A stretch of DNA of 64,000 nucleotides, taken from positions 6,116,993 to 6,180,992 of the forward strand of contig OU612071.1 in the NCBI GenBank assembly GCA_914767715.1. The letters run 5' to 3'. The DNA is from Membranipora membranacea (lineage: Eukaryota > Bryozoa > Gymnolaemata > Cheilostomatida > Membraniporidae). Every line of letters starts with the position of its first letter. Positions within the stretch are counted from its first letter, which is position 1. Below the pieces are notes generated by a model. The model searched no databases and was not told where the DNA came from. It worked only from the letters and a program-made list of their open reading frames with translations. The position numbers and the translations under genes were made by a program. This document shows positions 46,659 through 60,300 of this stretch, in pieces.

Positions 46659-49600
46659 ATGGCCAATTCTGCTGAACAAAGAGAAACTTTTCTTGAGTGC
46701 TCTCTCTGCTTTGAGAACAATGAGCTGAAGAGGCTGCCATGTCATCCTGGACATATATTCTGTGTGAAATGTTTGACTAAGCAGTTAGAGATCACCAAGG
46801 AAGTCAAGTGTTCCCTCTGCAGGTAGGTCATTACAATATCTTCTTTGTTTTTATGTGATATGATGGTAGTAGCGATAAAAGTAGTGGTCAATGTAAGTTT
46901 CGTCAAATTTAAAAAGTTAGTGAATTTGTCAACGTAGTTGTCGGCAAAACATTGGATGGCATTATCAGCTAACGTGTACTGATCAGTGTTCTGAGGGCAG
47001 TTTTGCTATGGTTGAGGTGGTTGGTGAATAAATGCATCTAACCACGCTACTCCTGCTCATCATCGGGACATAGGCAAGCCGATGCTTGCTACCAAATGTA
47101 AATACCATCGGCAAAAAAGTCAGTGATCATGCGAAATTATAACTTTTGTGATAGTGACAAGCATCTCTGCTACATGAGTGCAGACAGTATTGTTTCTCAC
47201 TTAGCTGATTCCGTAATAAATGCTAGTTGTAGGCATAACTGCTACATAGTTCCAGACGGTATGCAATCATTTCTTACTTAGCTTATTCCTTCAATGAAGT
47301 CAAGTTAATACCATTGCATGCAATTAAGCCTGCAATTCTTGCAAACAATAGGGCCTTGTCTATATTTGAGATGCAATGTGTATTTATTATGTGGCAACAT
47401 CTTCTCATGTGCTAGTAATATTCGTTTCGGAATAGACCCATGTGCATTTGTTATCTCTTTGTTTTGATTGGTAGATGGGTTTTGGTTCGTTATTGTGCTG
47501 TGGGCAGTTGTCCCATGAGATTTGCTGTCATAGTTCTACATTTAACCAAGGTGCATCTGACATCTAATCTTTGTGTAAGTCTCAGGCTTTGAGAGTATGA
47601 GAAAATTTGCATATTGCTCCCTAAACAACTGTGTCCCCGTTTATGCCCTCAATTTCCTCTTCTTCCTTTCATTACCTATTACTGCGTTCTTTTCCCAGTA
47701 GTGAGCATTGTCTAAGTTTCACACATTGAAAACTGTAATATTCATTAGTTCCGATTCATGACTCATTTTCACAATTACAATGCCTTTCTTATCTCATCAG
47801 TGATAAAAGGTACAGATTCACGTTAATGATAATTAGTCAGTGCACCTGTGCCTGGTCTGCCGATTATGTTGAAGTCACTATTGTATTTTCTCATTGCCGA
47901 TAGAACAATCAGCAAACTTACTAAATAGAATATCAAAGATAACATTGTATTCCTCCTACATGGCACTTTCTTATTACTTGTATTGAATACTCTCCCACCC
48001 ATTGTAGGCTAACAGTAGCAGGATCAAAGGCCTAATAATAGAGTGTATTACAAGATAAGGAGCATCCATCTACGTCACGATGACTGCATATTTTAAGTTC
48101 ATTATTGAGACTGTCTCCCAGATAAGGCTCATATCAAATTACAAGAACAATGAACACACTCTGATGGGTGAAGTTAGATAAACTCTGATGTGTTACACCG
48201 CAGTATTTACAATGAATTCTATCTATCATAGTCCATTGTATTCATCTGAGAACTGTTAACTGTTAACTGATAACACAACAGTTCCAATGGCCAAGTGGTT
48301 GAAGAAATCAGGGTAAAGGCCATCATAGAGTAATTTAACCGATAATGTATCTATGTGTTCTTCAAAGTTAGTATCAATGTGAAAATTTTTTTGGTACTTG
48401 TGGGTTTTGCTGCAAAAAAACTTTGCAATAAAACTGCAGAGCATTGATCGGTCAAAGCCCGACATGAATTGATAATCTGTCTGTTTATGTTACTTTATTA
48501 TTTGTTTGTATCACTTTAGACGCATCATTTTTATTCTCAAAATTTTGCTTGCAGTATTAGCCCTCAAAAGAAAAAAATACATTTATCGTAGATTGACAGA
48601 AAAAAATAATCATATTATTTGTGGAAAATAATGTTATACGGTCATAAGTTGATAACTATAATTCATTATTATGTATATTGTATTTCTCAGAACCGTGTTT
48701 GACGAAGGAATTGGCTCCCTACCATCTGCTGGTGATCCGTTAGATGCAATTCTCTGCTGTGATGTTTGTATGAGAAAAGAAGATAAGCGAGAGCTGGCTC
48801 AGATTTACTGTTTAATCTGTAAGAAGAAGTTCTGCACGACTCATGAGAAGGTAGGTAACCATAATTCATATCATGATGAGTTCACCAATATCCCAAATAT
48901 CATGAGTTTTAACACATTTTTATTGAAAACATTCTAATCTGTTCTCATTGGAAAATGACAGAGGATTTTCTAAGATTCATTGCCTTCTTTCACTGCACAA
49001 CAACTAGGCATCAGGAGTGGTCCGAAAGTTAAGGGTAAGGATCCTAAGCTCAAGGTTTGATTACTAGGCGCAGTTTGTCCTATTAATTTGGCACTGGCAA
49101 GCCAATCATTCTGGCCAGGTCTGTTCGGAACTGGACCATAAATACAGGAGCTCTACTGTGTGCTTGCACACAGAAAAAAGATCCCCTCTGCTTCTTTGTC
49201 AAAAATAGTGGCCGGCAACGGTGGGCAATGTAAAGGGTCACCACCCCACATGCCGCATGATCCTGAGTTCAATAGGGCGGTTAAATATCACCTAGTGTAA
49301 TGAAAGAAAACAAACTAAATCTCTCGGAATCGTAACTCTTTTTATTTTCTCAAACTAGTTTTGTTTGTCCTTAGTATTTTTATTTCCCTAGGCCCATAAT
49401 GAATCTTTGGATGATCACGCTCGCATCAGAATGGATGAGTATAAGAAGGAATTCAGAAAAATGGACACCAGATACTGTCAGACACATACAGATGAACCCT
49501 ACCGTATAAGCTGTGAGCAATGTCACAATGTATATTGTCTCACCTGTCACCTTGTTCAGGGGATTGGATCGTGTAATGATGGTCTGTACTTTTCCACAAA

Positions 49601-52600
49601 ACATTATTCAATTGATTTTTCAAAGCCTTTCTGCAACTCTAGTATTAGGATAAAATTCGTCAGAACATCAGAAAGTATTATGACAATGTTTGCATGCAGC
49701 AGTTCATGAGTGTTCCGTTTACCAAGTTGGTGTAAGCCATGGCTAAGGTTATATTTCTCTTTCAGGTTCGGCCCATAAGCTGCTGCCGATCAATACACTG
49801 TACGATAATCTATTAGTAAAAGCCAATGAGAAGAAACTAATGGTATTTGAAAAGGAGGAACATGTGCTAGGAATGACGAACCAGCTAACAACCGTTATAT
49901 CAGACTGGGATGCAATGACAGAACAGATGATTAAAGAACTTCATGAGGCGAGAGATAAACAGGTATGAGTATTTTAAAGGCAAAAGAAGGACCAAACCAA
50001 TATAAAGTCCGGCAGCTAGGACTGCAGTAATTATTCAAATTATTGACACCAAACAAATTCATTGCATTTCTTGGTACAAATTATGTGTAGCGTTAGAAAC
50101 TGCCCCCCCTTTTTCATCAATTGCTCCTGTGAGGTATCAAAGCTCAGTACTGTACCAGCGCAATATGCTATTACTTCCGAATATTTTTAATTACTAATTA
50201 TTTCCATATCAATTAATATAAATATATGTTCAATGTCAGGAACATTGTACAATAGCGGATAACTTACTCCATTTACCTTTACAGCTCTTCGAAGATACAA
50301 TAGCGTTAGCATCTTGCGCTGCTACACCACTAAGTTTTGATACCTCACAGGTGTCATTGATTAGGGGAAAATTTCTAGCACTACGTTCTATTTTAACAAG
50401 AAGTGGTATGAATTTTCCAGCTCAGCATTATTTCATTACTACTGAAGAATCAGCTGCCAGACTATACATTGATTTCGTCCTTCTGTAGCCTTAGTTTCGT
50501 CTATGAATCATCTCTATACAAATTAGATACTGTATGAACAGGTAATTCATTTGCCTTCTAAGGCTATTTTCCATCATACCAATGAACAATCAAATTATAC
50601 AAAATGATTTTAATGATGAGATCATGAAATTTGCATTTAGATTGAGGATCTCAAAACTGAATATACAAAGCTTGAAACCAGACTCAAAGATTTGAGAGAA
50701 AAGTGTAAGACTGAAGTTACACAGTTTCTCGATGGATGTGTTGGAGTTACTCTTGACAAGCTGACAAGACAGGCATCGAAAATAGACACTATACTCTACA
50801 CATACCACAAGGTGAGAATGTTGATTGCAATATTTCCAAAATCCAACTTTTGATGAAGATAAAAACCAGTCACAGACCGTAGCAGTTAGCTAATTTTCTA
50901 GTACTGTTTTCGTACTCACCAAGTAAGATAACATATATACATTATGGATACGTATTTTATAGAGAAGGGGGCAAAGCTTAGGATTTAAATAAAGCGGGAC
51001 ATTACTCAATTCTTTTAAAACGCAGTTTATGAAGAGACAACTCTCTGAAATTATTCTCATAATTAATTATTTTATTATGAACAGGTTGATGTTGTCGCAC
51101 GTTTCAAGGAGACAGAAGCATCGATAACTGAGCTTATCCAGATGAAGATACCTGCTTTCAATGAATCAGCCAATCATATTCAGGTCTCCAAACCGGGTAA
51201 CTATCAAAGAGTGAATATAATAAACCTTTCGTTGCATATGCAAACCTCTGTCTGTTAATCATGACTTTATGGTTTCACAATAAATAGGCAAAGTGTTATT
51301 CTAAGTACCTTACATAATATAAATAATCTGCCACCCGTCTTGGTCTTTTGCATTTACTTTTCGTTGCTGAAATATTTATGCATTTTGAAAATTTAAATTT
51401 GAGTGGCACATCAATTTTTTTTCTTTTGTCAACATAATTAAGCTATATGCACTGATGATAAATTGAATTTGACATATTATATCAAGATTTTCTGTTTGTC
51501 ACTCAATATGTCACAAAAACATGATTTCAGTTGGTCTATTTCCAACACAGGTAATTCCTTGAAGGCCACTATCACACTTTATTTCTTCATCTTTCTTTTC
51601 CTTCATCAGATAATAGAAGGATTCAACCATCAGTGAAGCTTGTGCGTTCAGAGGTCGAGCTTCTGACACAACCCACCTCCATGGCTTTACAATTAGAGAA
51701 AGTGGTCCAAGCGGCAGGAGGCGCCTATGCTGTTACCACACATGATAGTGTCACATATATTGGCTCAAGTCAACTGTTTAAAATGAGTGGGTCGTCAGAA
51801 GAGCAGACAGCTCTAGGGAGTGGCGGCTGTGTCACAAGTGTACAGGTTTACAAGGGCGAAATTTTCATGTTTTGCGCTAGCAGTGTCAAAGTTTTCGACA
51901 TGACAGGCCAACCTAAAAGATCCTGGGACCTCTCATTTGGTAACAATTATTATGAGAAAATTAGGGTTTTAGATGATAAGGTAGTTGTAGGCAATGGGAG
52001 GGACAAAATGGTAGTTGTATTTTCTCTAACTGGGGAGATATTGAAAAAAATCCCAACTCCTGAACTTTGCACAGGTGAAAAGTCCATGGCTTTGTGTGGG
52101 GGAGATTCAGTAATTGTAACTGATCAACAATCAGTATTCAATATCAATATAGTAAGTGGTAAAGTAGTGTGGACTTCAAAAAGTGTGCCACGTCCATACA
52201 GAGTTGTCTGCTACAAGAACAGATATGTACTTGTCTCTAGCGTCTCCACTGACACTCCGATATATATACTGGATATTGAGTCAGGTAAGTTGGGAACTCA
52301 CAGACCAAATGTATCAATGACCTACAGCCTTACTCAAACAAATTTGGTCTATGACTAGTATTTGAATAGTCTTGCTTTGATCTAACCATCCTGAAATTGA
52401 TATAACAATTAGAATGATTGAGATAACAATTATTGGACTTTGTTTCTTTATTTTAAGTTGTCAGGGGATAATATGAAAAATTATCATCCTTGCAAGCATA
52501 ATGTCTGCTGGCTGTAAGTAATAGACAACTCAACCCAGCTGGACATGACTCAACTCAACACAACACAACTTCACAAAACCTAACTTATCCGATCCTAACA

Positions 52601-52879
52601 GTACCAAGTTCAAAAGGAGCACAACATTTAAATATCACACAATATCATTCATTCAGCTTGCTTTTTGTTGAGGGTCAATTAATACTTTGTTCAACGTTTA
52701 TAGGTGAAATTTTGGACAAAATGTGCGGACATAAAGGGAGTTCAGACTACCACCTAGATCTTCACATAGATGGTGACACACTCCTAGCGGCAAACTGGAG
52801 CAATAGGTTGATACAGTACTATAAGCTTGATTTTGATAATTTAGCTCACTTTTGGAGTATTGGATGGAAAAACGAATGA
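46659..52879 (+). CDS. TRIM-like RING/B-box/coiled-coil/beta-propeller protein, eight exons
   Basis: Exons are 46659-46822, 48691-48850, 49392-49581, 49766-49962, 50641-50811, 51085-51196, 51610-52284 and 52704-52879. All are in phase and total 614 codons plus TGA. A C3HC4 RING (Cys14, 17, 28; His32; Cys35, 38, 51, 54) predicts E3 ubiquitin-ligase activity. Exon 2 holds B-box 1 (CCDVC ... CLICKKKFC). Exon 3 holds B-box 2 (YCQTHTDEPYRISCEQC). Exons 4-6 form a long coiled coil, and exons 7-8 a C-terminal region with repeated beta-strand patterns, probably an NHL/WD-like propeller for substrate binding. Another in-frame ATG at 46569 would add 30 residues; 46659 was chosen because the RING starts soon after. 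The frame is intact. Such genes are greatly expanded in several marine invertebrates, often in immunity (family knowledge). Confidence 0.9.
46823..48690 (+). other. Intron 1 of the TRIM-like gene
   Basis: This 1.9-kb intron has no recognised gene or repeat. Confidence 0.6.
49013..49310 (+). mobile_element. Probable tRNA-derived SINE in a TRIM intron
   Basis: An A-box-like GTGGTCCGAAAGTTAAGG and B-box-like AAGGTTTGATTACTAG are followed by a body with 'ggcactggcaagcc' and 'attctggccagg'. A piece of that body recurs at 36815-36910. The ends are not exactly defined. Confidence 0.5.
50087..50384. mobile_element. MITE with about 85-bp imperfect inverted repeats
   Basis: GTAGCGTTAGAAA at 50087 is mirrored by TTTCTAGCACTAC ending at 50384. 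'cctgtgaggtatcaaa' and 'tttgatacctcacagg' pair inside. It lies in TRIM intron 4. A half copy is recognisable at about 62498-62590. Confidence 0.75.
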
Positions 52880-54391
52880 ATACACAAGTTGTATGGTGTC
52901 TGTTTCATCCTACTTTTTTATAAACTTTTGAAATGCAGCTTTTAGATAAGTTTTTATTTGCCAGCAACAATGAGAAGCTATGAATTGTATTTATTCTGAT
53001 GATCACAATGTTTTGCATAATATTTTTCTTTTTTAAACTTACTATTTTCAAAACTTATTGGAGAAGGTATCATGGTAGAACATGTCCATTCGATAAGTAG
53101 ATGATTCTGATCAAATAAATTGCTTGTAATCCACAAAGAGTCAACAAAGAATCTTATACAATGTAAGCTGGTTAATTCAAAACTCCTGTTAATTCAGACA
53201 AGGAAAATTGATCATTTCAGCCAGCTTTTAATGCATTTTCTAATGTCACTTAATTCAAACTTTGCTTAATTAGAACAAATTAATGTGGTCCCAGGAGGTT
53301 TGAATTAAGTGAACTGCACTTGATATGGTTTAGTGATACTCCCTTGATATTGATACTCTTTTACACCCCAACTATGTGTATTGTCTATGAAATTGTCACA
53401 CAAATCTTTCCAAAGTGATTGGGCTTGTATTTACAGTGCACAGTGCGGGGAGCCATCAATAGCTTGTATTTTTAGGCGCGTCCTGCGTGAGACATGAATG
53501 CAATGTAACCCCAAGTTACATCTGTATGACATGATTAATATAATATAATAGGACAAATCGATATTGTAGAGGAGGTGACTTTCATACAGGCAATAAGATA
53601 CAAATTACTAACTTAACTTAATTAACAGAGTTTTCTACTCATATCGCATTTTATGCACTCTCTAAAGGGCTAATTTTAGCAATATTTCTATGAAGCACAG
53701 TTGTATATATGGACATCCTGATAAACAGCTAACAATATAATTTCAAGGTTAAATGCGACTTTAATTAGATAACAAGTAATTGCTGTATTGGAGCAGTATG
53801 TCTGTCACAACGAACTGCTCTGTTCATTTTACATTCATACTGCTATGTGATTTCCATCGATATTGATAGGAATGTGAAATATTTTGGTCAAGAATAAGGA
53901 GTTTTATTTAACACTAGAATAAGTTTAAAGTTTTGTTTTGAAGGGTACCCTCCACAAAAAGATAGCCGCATGACCAGGTTAGGATTTCACATTGTAGCTC
54001 AATTCCTATCCTGCTGGGTTTGGTATGGTCGCTGGTATTGAGTGCAGGACTCCCGGCTTACAGGAGCTTTCTGATTTTTACCAGTTAGCCATATCGTGTC
54101 ATTACTGACATCTGGATCGACAGTTGGAATACATTAACCAAGCACATGCCAGGCTATCAGTCAGAATGCCATGTCTCTGTTATTGCAACTTTTGTTTTGC
54201 ATAAAATTTGCGGTCAGCAAAGCTTCAAGTTTACCAACTTTGTTGTACAAGCGGGTAGTATTAGCAGCAGTTGTGTGGATGTGCTGCTTTGATCTTCCCC
54301 TTGTACTTGATGACCTCTCTAAGACTGGCCTCAGCTCTTTTGCCTCTCTTCTTGCCCCGTAGCAACTTCAGATAACTATAAAATCCACTTC
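52880..54391. other. Intergenic region with one MITE-like hairpin
   Basis: It holds the 3' end of the TRIM-like gene; AAATAAA at about 53114 is a possible poly(A) signal. A fold-back at about 53169-53313 has ends gttaattcaaaactcct / aggaggtttgaattaa. No other gene is seen. Confidence 0.5.
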
Positions 54392-54395
54392 TTAA

Positions 54396-55696
54396 GGTTA
54401 GGATACCAGCGCTGTCCGATTTTGACATTTTATGTATCGTTGGAAAGCTAATCGAACACAATTCTGAAAATATTGGTTTTGGCGTGACATCATGTCATGG
54501 CGTTGTGCTATTTTGATAAAAGGCAGGATAATCGTCATTGAGGATGACTTTTTAGGACAATCTTGTGCAGATACTATGGTTCCTATCAGACTTTCAACTG
54601 CATAATATTTACCAGAAGCCTCTGAAGAACCAAAGAGGAGCAATTTCTGGATCCTGTAGCATTAAGCACCGAAGGAAAAACCACAGTTTTATCATTGGAT
54701 AATAGATTTTTTAGGTTGCTTTGGTTAAATGGATGAGGATCCAATGTGATGCCTGCCACACACAGAAAATTTACTTAGGGAAGACCTTATGCTTCATGAC
54801 ATGACTAATAAAAAGACATTGGTATCAATGATATTAAGAGTTGCCCTCTCAGTCAGAATGCTTTATAATTACAAAATGTTATTACCAGCTGAGAAGACTT
54901 TTCTGGGAAACAGTAGAGTTGATACAAGCTGTTTGGTGATATTTATGTATTAGCAGAGATGTATAGAACAATGCTATGCAGTGATTTTGTATCTATGTCA
55001 TATTAATCATGACACAGTGCACAATTAAGGGACAATTATTGCCCACGTCCAGTTATCATTGCCTCAAAATTGCTAATCTTAGAAGACATTTCCAGAGCAG
55101 CTGCTTCAAGATAATCAACTAAACAAAGAGTGATATGAATTCAGTGGACACCAAACAACAATGCTACAATCACAAACTATATGAATTTCAATATCTATCC
55201 CATCTAATCAGTCTCCGAAGTTGAGAGCACTCAAGACATACTAGAATTATAAGAATTCGGCCAGAGCGGGCAACTCCTTATATGATTGATACCAATGTTC
55301 TTTATAAGTCGTGACATGTAGCATGTGGTCTCCTGCAATAAATAGAATGCCTATACTGCATGTGGTTTGCATCACATTGAATCCTCATCCGTTAAACCAA
55401 AGCGACCTAAATGAGCTAATAACCAATGCATAAAAGATGATTTTCATCTAGTGTGTAACGCCACAGGAGACAGAAATTGTCCCACATTGGTGCTTCAGAG
55501 GTTTCCTGTAGATATTGTTAAGTTGGAAGTCCGATATGAACCTTTGTTTCTGCAACACATCGTTCTAAAAATTTATCAAAATAGCGTAATGCATGACATG
55601 ACGTTATACTGAAACCAATATTTTCAGAATCAGTGTTCGATTACCTTTCCAAATATATATAAAACGCCCAAATCGGTCAACGCTGGTATTATCACC
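54396..55696. mobile_element. Non-autonomous TTAA element with long TIRs (piggyBac- or Kolobok-like)
   Basis: TTAA lies on both sides (54392-54395, 55697-55700). The ends GGTTAGGATACCAGCG and CGCTGGTATTATCACC are inverted. Imperfect pairing continues for about 350 bp, including 'aatcgaacac-attctgaaaatattggttt' and 'gctttggtt-aa-ggatgagga-tcaatgtgatg'. Length is 1,301 bp with no long frame. Confidence 0.8.
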
Positions 55697-55700
55697 TTAA

Positions 55701-57342
55701 CTAGTAACACCATATAATTATAAGTCCAAAGTCATGTTGTTGATTTTTTTTGGTGGGCTTTCCGGGTCTGAGGAGATTGTTACTCTATTGTGAAGACTTA
55801 GTTTGGCATCAAATCAAGTTTGAAGGTTATATTTTCTCTGTATTATTTTCTGTTTAATGGAATTTTTATCGTTGCTCTATGCAAATTAGCAAAAATAAAC
55901 TCCTTCTTTCTAGGGTATGGTGAAATGACAAGATTGAGATATAGCACATTTGATTAGATCGATCAGTGACCAGTGCTGCAGGCGAATAACTCACGAATAA
56001 CGCTGCACAAATAGGGTGGCAATGACGGGAAGGAGTGAAAATTGGGAATGCAAGTGCATGACCTTGCCCAATGCCCTCAAGTCATATACGACAAATGGTG
56101 TTTATTAACTAGTGTTTAACCATTGAGAACTCAATATTTTTTCATTCTCTAGGACCCTAGTGCCTCGGCTTCAAATTAAAAAATAAGATGGAATGGGCCA
56201 ACTTTATTCAAACAGCCTTTTACAGTCATTGAAGTCATGCAAGAACTGATCTGAAAAAATCAGATAATTTGGTTCCGCCAAATTGTACTTTTTTGATCGA
56301 GCGGGATCAGCAACCATTTCAGCATTATTCACATCTACACACACAAGCTAACAAGCAATGTCAATCTAGATGTGAAATAACTTAGATATGTTACACAGCT
56401 CAAAATGTTATTGGTATTGATACCATATACTATATCTGACTCTTTCCCTTAAAGCCAAACAAGGTTGTTTTTAAGCTTCACCTCCTTGATTACATGGAGA
56501 AACCAAGGTCAAAGGAAAAACATTTATCTTCTGAGATTTTTTGGTCTTAATAGCTTTTGTATATAAACTGGGAATGCCGGATAATTCAATATGGTAAATC
56601 TAGATTACTTCACAATGTAGCCTGATTTTAGCTGTCTCCACTATGTCGGCAAGAGAATCATATTGCGTACATGGATTTTTCGTTATACCCACACCATTTG
56701 AGATTTATTCAAAGACGAAATTAAAATATTGATACAGAAGGTGGAGACAGGTTTTCAAGGAAGAGGGGAATAAATGCAAACTTAATTCATCAAATTCTTG
56801 TTTTGATAATATACATTCATATCTTATGTTTTTATAATTTATATTTATACTTTAAAGTAGCAACAACATATCACATTTAATTCGCATTTGAAATTCCAAT
56901 AATTCTAGATTCTATAGGCGCATGCTATACTTTGATATTGTGCTTTGAAGTTCTTTCAAAGGTCATAAATTATTCATTCTCATTCATCAAATGTATATTA
57001 TTGCGCTTCAACAAAAATCAATCATCATCAAATTGAGTTAGCTAGTCATTAGTAGACTTCAAAGTTCATGCACTTGTGCGGGCAGTGAGGACATAGCTAT
57101 TAATCATAATATGATAAAAACACACATCAAAAGCAAATCAAATCGTGCAAAACAGTCCATCCCAAACTCACACAAAATTTAGAGAAGGGAGTTTGGTCTA
57201 ATTGGCGTATGAATAATTGATGACTGTAACTTTTTAACAGCCTTCTATGCTTTTCAACTCAAATAAATATATTGAAGTATTATTTTTCATTTCAATAACA
57301 ACTGTATGACATGTGAGATGGATCAGGTTCACCTTTGATATA
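55701..57342. other. Intergenic, no gene recognised
   Basis: AT-rich sequence without domain-bearing frames or obvious repeats. It ends at the first exon of the PAN/EGF gene and should contain that gene's promoter. Confidence 0.4.
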
Positions 57343-60300
57343 ATGATGGTCACTGGAAACAACGCAGGTAAGTAGGTTCACACTCTGTAACTTAGCACCA
57401 AATTGAATGCAACACCGCTTGTATTCTGCCCTTATCTCGGTAAATTGACCGGAATGTCATATAGTCTGGTGGCAGTCTCCTATCATTCGCTTCTTTCTAC
57501 CAAATTGGGTGGATAGAGTTTGACTATTATTTTTGGCAGGGTGTTTCATACTGATAGCAATGGTAATATTTTAACTAAAATGATGTTGCTCATTATGCAG
57601 CTCATTACAAAAAAATGTTATCACCAGTAGGGAAAATGATCAAAGAGAGATTATATTGTTTTAGAACATCCAAAATCTGAAAGAGCTTGTCTGAATTTGT
57701 AGATGGAATAGCTTTCATGGGTCTGCTATCATAAAATACTGAGTAACAGCCGAAAAAGTTACAATATCCCCTTATGTCTTTGGTATATAACCATCTTCAA
57801 AGGGGAAACTAGTTTTTCAGTTTTGCAGCTGCCTGGAAAACTGACTTCGGACATTTGTTAGGACCTAGTTTTTATGTTGACTTTCTAATGGCCCTCCTGG
57901 TAATGATATTTAATTGGAATCGGTGTCCCCATCACAGACCGAAGTGATTGTAAAACCCAAACAATATAATTCAACAGTTTGCTCTGAATTTTAATACTAA
58001 TTATCTATTTTTAGCATGCCTCCTGATAGTCACTTATGCTATTACCACAGCAGTGTGCGCAGGATCTAACAGCAGCAGAGAGGTTTGGTCGCGAGGTTTC
58101 CAGAGGTATTGGGTGATACAAGCGAGTCAGAAAGTCACCGTAGTAAAAGCTTACAGCGCTCTACACTGTATAAGTCTATGTTCTCTCAGTCAGCGCACGT
58201 GTAAGGGTCAAAGGGTGGACAAATTATTTGTCTACCCAATCAAAACACTGTATCTGCGACATACAATAAAGTTGGGTAGGGGCAAACATAGACACAAAGA
58301 AAACTTTAGAGCATTTTGACAATTATTTGAAAGAATCCAGTAATGCAAAAGTGTGGAATTTGATTTGTTGATTTTGTTGATTTGTTTTGCAAGCTGAGGG
58401 CAGAATGCATTTATGTTTAGAATTTGATTTTGGTTTTCATTTTCATTTCCATTGGTGTTGAGATGACACAAACAATTGGGACACCTGCTATTCGCTGCCA
58501 GACAACCGTTACCGCTTGAGCTTGGGCATTTCTGATATTGACATATCCTTGCCTTCCTGACAAAGATTTCATTGATTGAATCAGTAATTTGTGAAGTTTG
58601 CTGTTATGATAAATTGCCTTCAAAAAAATATTTTACCTAAATTATTCAATCATTAATACTAATATAAACATATTTTCAACTCTGTAAACAGTCAATACCA
58701 ACTTTAATGAAATTAAAAAAATATTTATAGCAATCAGTGTAAGATTCAGAGGAAAATATTTTTGCATTCATGACTTAGATACCACTCTATGGCATCCAGT
58801 TGAAACGTGACGTAAAAATCCATGATCAAAAATTATCTACTACCACCATAAGGCTTACTTATTAGATTCTACTATAGTGACTGTTTATTTTGTTGCAGGT
58901 AAAGCAGCATCATTTAATAAACAACAGGCTGTATCACAGTTTGGACGCTGCCAACTGCATAACCAGGTGCTGCCGAGTGGTGCATTAAAAGAGGAAGCTG
59001 TTCCTGGTGGAGAAGTAATCTACATAGGCGGTGGTGGGTTTACAATCACAATTCCAGCATTCTCTTTTTTATCCTCATAAAGTTTAAAATGACAATATTG
59101 ACAAATCAAAAGAATTGAATTGCTCTTAAAATCAATTTGCCAAATGGAGTAAACAAAAGCGTAAAGACTATAAGATTTGATCCTGTGGCCTGCATTCGGA
59201 GTTGCTTTCCAATCCACTGGAAAGGAACTACTTGAATGTAGGTGATTTGGATCAAACTCGACCTAGAGATGATGAGACTTGAGCAACGAATGGCTTTAAC
59301 TGAGACTAGAATCAAACAAACAGAAGAAATTGACATCCATTGGTATGAATGCCCTTAAAATAGATAATTAATTTGAAGGTCATTTGCTCAAAGCTGTTTC
59401 TATCATTATGCATTTGTATCTAACAAATAACCACACCTACAACCACAAAAATAATTTCACAATAAAGAAAAATCATTTGCTCTTTTCGAAAAAAACATCA
59501 CATTCACAGCATTAGTTGGATAAGACAATAGGATTACGGTTACCAACCCAAGTTGTGGGTCCCTTTCATGTTCTTTTGTTATGAATCTTTGAACAGAGTA
59601 TGACCTTTCATTCAGCCAACTGATTGCTTACATTTAATTTTAATTGCATTGTGTTAACCTGTGAAACCATTCCCTTTTCAATAAGCCAGTATAGCAGTCC
59701 CAAATTGAAAATTGTTAGTATCCAACTAATGAAATTTATGTAATGAATATTTCACAATTGAGCAGGGGCATAGCCGTCTATGAATTTCTCAAAAGCGGAT
59801 GAGGACAAAGTTTATCAAACGAAGATTACATTTGATCCCCCGAAATTACATGTTTTAAAGTGTACAAAAAGCAACAGGATTTTATATTCCTGCCTTTGAA
59901 TATATCAGAATAGTGTAGTGAACCTCATAAGCCAGGTTAAAATATGATGCACTAGACAAAACAAAGGCCCCTATGATCAATAAATTATTATTTGTAGAAC
60001 CCAAAATGCACATGTTGATTTTATTCATCTTTGTTTTGGATTGAAGCATATTGACACTTATTTTTTTTTTACAACAGGGTCTTGTGCGTCATAAATGATG
60101 CCTAGAAGTTCAGGATTGAAATGATTGATGATGCCATTCAATAGATATCTTCAGGTTATATATTTTCTAAGGGTACAAATGTGAGGTTCAACGTCCAATG
60201 AATATGGAATGGGTCACAAGGGACAAAACACCATTATACCCCATTTGACTAGATTAAATCCCATGTAAAATATGTCTTTGTGCAGTATGCAAACACCAGA

